Assembly (NCBI GenBank): GCA_015956445.1
Contig: WIUZ02000001.1
Location: 3,782,001 to 3,846,000 of the forward strand
Direction: 5' to 3'
DNA from: Thelephora terrestris
Taxonomy: Eukaryota > Basidiomycota > Agaricomycetes > Thelephorales > Thelephoraceae
Length of the DNA: 64,000 bases
Shown: piece by piece, positions 61,701-64,000 of the stretch
How positions within the stretch are numbered: the stretch's first letter is position 1
How the letters are laid out: every line of letters starts with the position of its first letter
Notes under the pieces: generated by a model
The model's input: the letters and a program-made list of their open reading frames with translations, nothing else
Told to the model about the DNA's origin: nothing
Database searches by the model: none
Program-made: the position numbers and the translations under genes

Positions 61701-62839
61701 AAAAAGCGCTATCGTCTGGAGTGCCGCGGTATAGCTGACAGATCCGTAAGTCGACTTGACCTCGCGAAAGGTTAGAGGGGATACGTACTAGTATGTGATG
61801 AGAAAGTCCTTCGATCCACAGCTGTAGATCACATACGGCTTGTTCGGATTCCAATAACCACACAAATGCCTACAAAACCATCAGAGCGGGAAGAGTATCA
61901 GATTGGAGGAACGCACATGTAAACCATCAGGTATATTGGCCAGGACCACACGGCAAAAAAAAGGTAGATCTGATACAACACAGAACGGTCGCGGGGGTAG
62001 TCGAAAATCACGAGAAAAACGAGGGGAACCGAGATCACAGGGCCAATCTATGGGAGAGTTAGGCTCGATGTGGAGCGAAGCAGACCGCCAGGATCACTTA
62101 CTCCGTAGTAGAAGATTGAATCCGCGAGGGTGGCTGGTCGGGTGAGAAGTATGACCGGCAATAACCAGTTTATGACGAAGTATGCGGCAGAGAAAAGTGC
62201 AAGACGCTTCCTGAGGAACCATGTCTCCTTGAAGTAGTGTTCTTCATACTTGTGGTCCATAAACTGCAGCCTAAAGAAACCCCAGATCGAGGGCCATATT
62301 CTCCACCGGAGAAAAAATAAGGCACGGGATGAGGTCCAAAAACCGGTATCGGCCTGGGAGCTATTGGGGTCTGTGTGGGAGGTGCCTAGTCTGTTCTCCG
62401 CGTGTGTCTCCTCGTTGGAGTCGCTCTCGGTGGACCGCCCCGGGTTCTCGCCCCACAACCGATCGACGACCACAACCTGGACACGACCGTCCTGTGCGCC
62501 AATAGCAGACCCCTGTGGCTTGTGGACATACGATGCAGTGCCGGTGCTATCGTCGGGAGAAGATGATGATGAAGGTGCAGTCCCTGGAGCGACCTGCCTC
62601 TTGAACGCTGCCCAGTAGGCTCTCCACCCACCATTGATCTGAACCGACTTTGAGTTCCTCCGCGGTCGCGATTGCCGATCCTTAGCGGTGGCTGGAGCGG
62701 GAAGTAGATGCAATTCCGTCGCAGCATACTGGTCAGAGTGGTCGTTCGTGCCCGTAGTTGTCGTTTGGAGGGACTTTGCAGGTGTCGAGCCGGAGGGGGC
62801 GACAGAGACGGATGGGGGAAGACGGAGGCTGAAGCGCAT
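58779..62839 (-). CDS. Membrane hybrid histidine kinase
   Basis: A two-component sensor. The N-terminus (MRFSLRLPPSVSVAPSG) and Ser-rich region precede a set of about six membrane segments, including FSAAYFVINWLLPVILL, GPVISVPLVFLVIFDY and YLFFAVWSWPIYLMVYM, then CGYWNPNKPYVIYSCGSKDF. A coiled linker (QFKATQKAQVNERKAADSKR) leads to the phospho-acceptor H-box YVFH, split by introns from VRVPLNTALLAVQNM. The ATPase domain has the N-box GDENRLRQIITNLAGNAFKF, D-box VSDTGCGI and G-box GKGTGLGLALVRQIVKLSGG. The receiver domain has VLVVDDDRMTRML, the acceptor Asp in VVFLDNQMPVLSG, VTGNAL and YILTKPV. More than ten introns, several exons under 30 nt. The stop is at 58779-58781. Signal and partner are unknown. 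The donor after the catalytic His is irregular (see findings). Confidence 0.88.
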
Positions 62840-63054
62840 ACTAGGTCCGAATCCGAGCCCAAGTCTGTTGGTGACCGTACGCGCAGGGTCGAGGTCTGCA
62901 GAACGCGGGAGAGAGGACTTTGGTAGTCTTTTGGCCTAACAGGGCAGGTCGTTTTGAACAGGGGGACCAAGGCCTCCCATTAATGTGTCAGCGGCTCAGC
63001 CAGTGCAAGCTCGGCTCTGATACGCGCCCTCGATCGATCCCCTAACCTTACATC
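62840..63054. promoter_or_regulatory. Divergent promoter interval, histidine kinase and SR140
   Basis: 215 bases between divergent start codons, expected to hold both promoters and leaders. No TATA box was apparent. Inference from gene geometry only. Confidence 0.4.
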
Positions 63055-64000
63055 ATGGACAAAACGAAGTCTAGGCTGGCTGCGTTCTTCGACGACGACG
63101 ACGACGACGATGACAATGCTACCCTTCCAGTGCGACGATGACCATCTCCTAGTTCTCGTTCACCCGTGCACTCAATCTTAACTGACACCGAACACCACAG
63201 CAAAAGAAGGTCGAAGAGCATAAGCTTACCCAATACACACAAGGCACGCAACGCAAATCTAAGCGAGAAAAGGAGCAGGAGGAAGCTGAACGAAAGCGAA
63301 GGGAGGAAGAGGAATACGCGAAGAAAGCTTATGCGGAGTTCTTGGAGACATTCGAAGGTACCCGAGATGACGGCAAAAAGAAGGGGTTCGTCAAGAGCAC
63401 CCAGGATACAGAGTCTGGGGGTGCAGAGTATGCATACAATCGTTCCGAAGCGTCTTCGCGTCCTGCGCCAAGGGTTGGTGGATTCACCACGTATGCCGTT
63501 GTTATCCCTAAAACCCCGGTCTAGATGCCATCACCACCTCCAGCCCGACCAAAGGGCAAACGCGCTATGGACTCCTTCCTAGAGGAGATCAAGCGGCAAG
63601 TGGCACATGTTTAGTTCACAGCATCCAGTCCTCATGTCCAGCAGTGAACAGGCGGAGCGTGAAGCGAAGTACTCTCGACATGGTACGTTCGTTTCCCGAA
63701 CCGTGCCCGATGAATGTTTGATCATCGTTTACAGTTCATGGAGGGAGGTCTGTTACGGCTTTGGCAGGTGGGTGACTTGTGAACACAACGCGCAGTCTTC
63801 GACCTGACTAGGTCCCAAAGCTTACGAGGGACAGAGCGGTAGCAAGGACCGTGGTGATCCAGAGGTCCTTTTCTCAATATCGTCTCTGAAATCGCATTGA
63901 CTGCTTTCATTTCGCGCACCAGACTACCAACGTTTTCGTCGCAAACCTTCCGCCACATGTAACAGAACAGTCTCTCGGCCACTTCTTCGCCCGCATAGGT
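63055..64000 (+). CDS. U2 snRNP-associated SURP protein SR140, N-terminal part
   Basis: The gene runs off the window end. It starts MDKTKSRLAAFFDDDDDDDD, with the poly-Asp run coded by a GAC tract at 63091-63114. After an intron (donor near 63130, acceptor CACAG near 63200) comes a charged helix: KKVEEHKLTQYTQGTQRK, EQEEAERKRREEEEYAKKA, AYAEFLETFEGT. Further short exons give PPPARPKGKRAMDSFLEEIK, AEREAKYSRHG, HGGRSVTALAG and AYEGQSGSKDRGDPE, ending in the first strand of an RRM, TNVFVANLPPHVTEQSLG and FFARIG. This order matches SR140/U2SURP, a pre-mRNA splicing protein of the 17S U2 snRNP with RRM, SURP and CID domains, the latter two lying beyond the window. All exon joins work with GT-AG sites and introns near 50 nt. 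Confidence 0.85.
63091..63114 (+). repeat. GAC trinucleotide run coding poly-Asp
   Basis: Six GAC codons then GAT GAC, encoding eight Asp residues near the N-terminus of the SR140 product. A length-variable microsatellite is expected. Confidence 0.9.

Noticed and set aside
63595-63660. Apparent frameshift in SR140 after FLEEIKRQ.
   Set aside because: A 52-nt intron ending AACAG joins KRQ to AEREAKYSRHG in frame, so the gene is intact.
1-64000. Gene cluster, CRISPR, phage or transposon systems.
   Set aside because: No such signatures were found; the genes are unrelated single-copy eukaryotic functions.

Overview
The window looks like euchromatic nuclear DNA of a filamentous basidiomycete, most likely an Agaricomycete. 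The signs are densely packed genes on both strands, each cut by many short introns of about 48-63 nt (mostly GT-AG), very small exons, and families typical of the group: a DUF6535 membrane protein, a Zn2Cys6 factor with the basidiomycete GPDKRPGTR linker, and a hybrid histidine kinase. Sixteen protein genes can be placed with good support. All gene models were assembled by hand from reading frames and splice sites, so individual exon edges may be a few bases off. No rRNA, convincing tRNA, CRISPR or intact transposon was seen.

Layout. 1-2279 (+): 3' end of the CCR4-NOT scaffold NOT1. 4362-7266 (-): Zn2Cys6 transcription factor. 7267-12274: about 5 kb without a convincing gene. 12275-13653 (+): PWWP/LEDGF-like chromatin protein. 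14020-14869 (+): DUF1746 (Dsc4-like) membrane protein. 14942-15199 (-): small twin-CX9C NDUFAF8-like protein, head to head with the giant CSF1 lipid-transfer gene at 15267-26109 (+). 26619-27617 (-): ER short-chain dehydrogenase/ketoreductase. 27947-28946 (-): ribosome biogenesis factor NSA2, head to head with YIP1 at 29029-29973 (+). 30169-37011 (+): URB1/NPA1. 37316-38731 (+): alpha/beta hydrolase with a peroxisomal-type C-terminus. 39169-39836 (-): isochorismatase-like hydrolase. 40068-44166 (+): SH3-RA polarity scaffold (Bud14/Tea4 type). 44406-46020 (-): secreted epoxide-hydrolase-like protein. 46358-49219 (+): RFC1. 49393-52135 (+): class II histone deacetylase (HDA1/Clr3). 52641-55912 (-): DUF6535 protein. 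55913-58778: a second gene-poor stretch. 58779-62839 (-): membrane hybrid histidine kinase. 63055-64000 (+): start of the U2 snRNP-associated SR140 gene, cut by the window edge.

Most genes are single-copy housekeeping functions: mRNA decay, chromatin, replication clamp loading, 60S assembly (NSA2 and URB1 lie 1.2 kb apart), ER/Golgi traffic and lipid handling. There is no biosynthetic, defence or mobile cluster, and I found no new multi-gene system. The notable points are local: a histidine kinase whose phospho-acceptor His sits in a ~15-nt micro-exon with no GT donor, an RFC1 that appears to lack its N-terminal PCNA-binding part, overlapping divergent start codons between the NDUFAF8-like gene and CSF1, an NSA2 first exon that is only the ATG, a GC-AG intron in HDA1, and two unexplained gene-poor stretches holding possible fragments.
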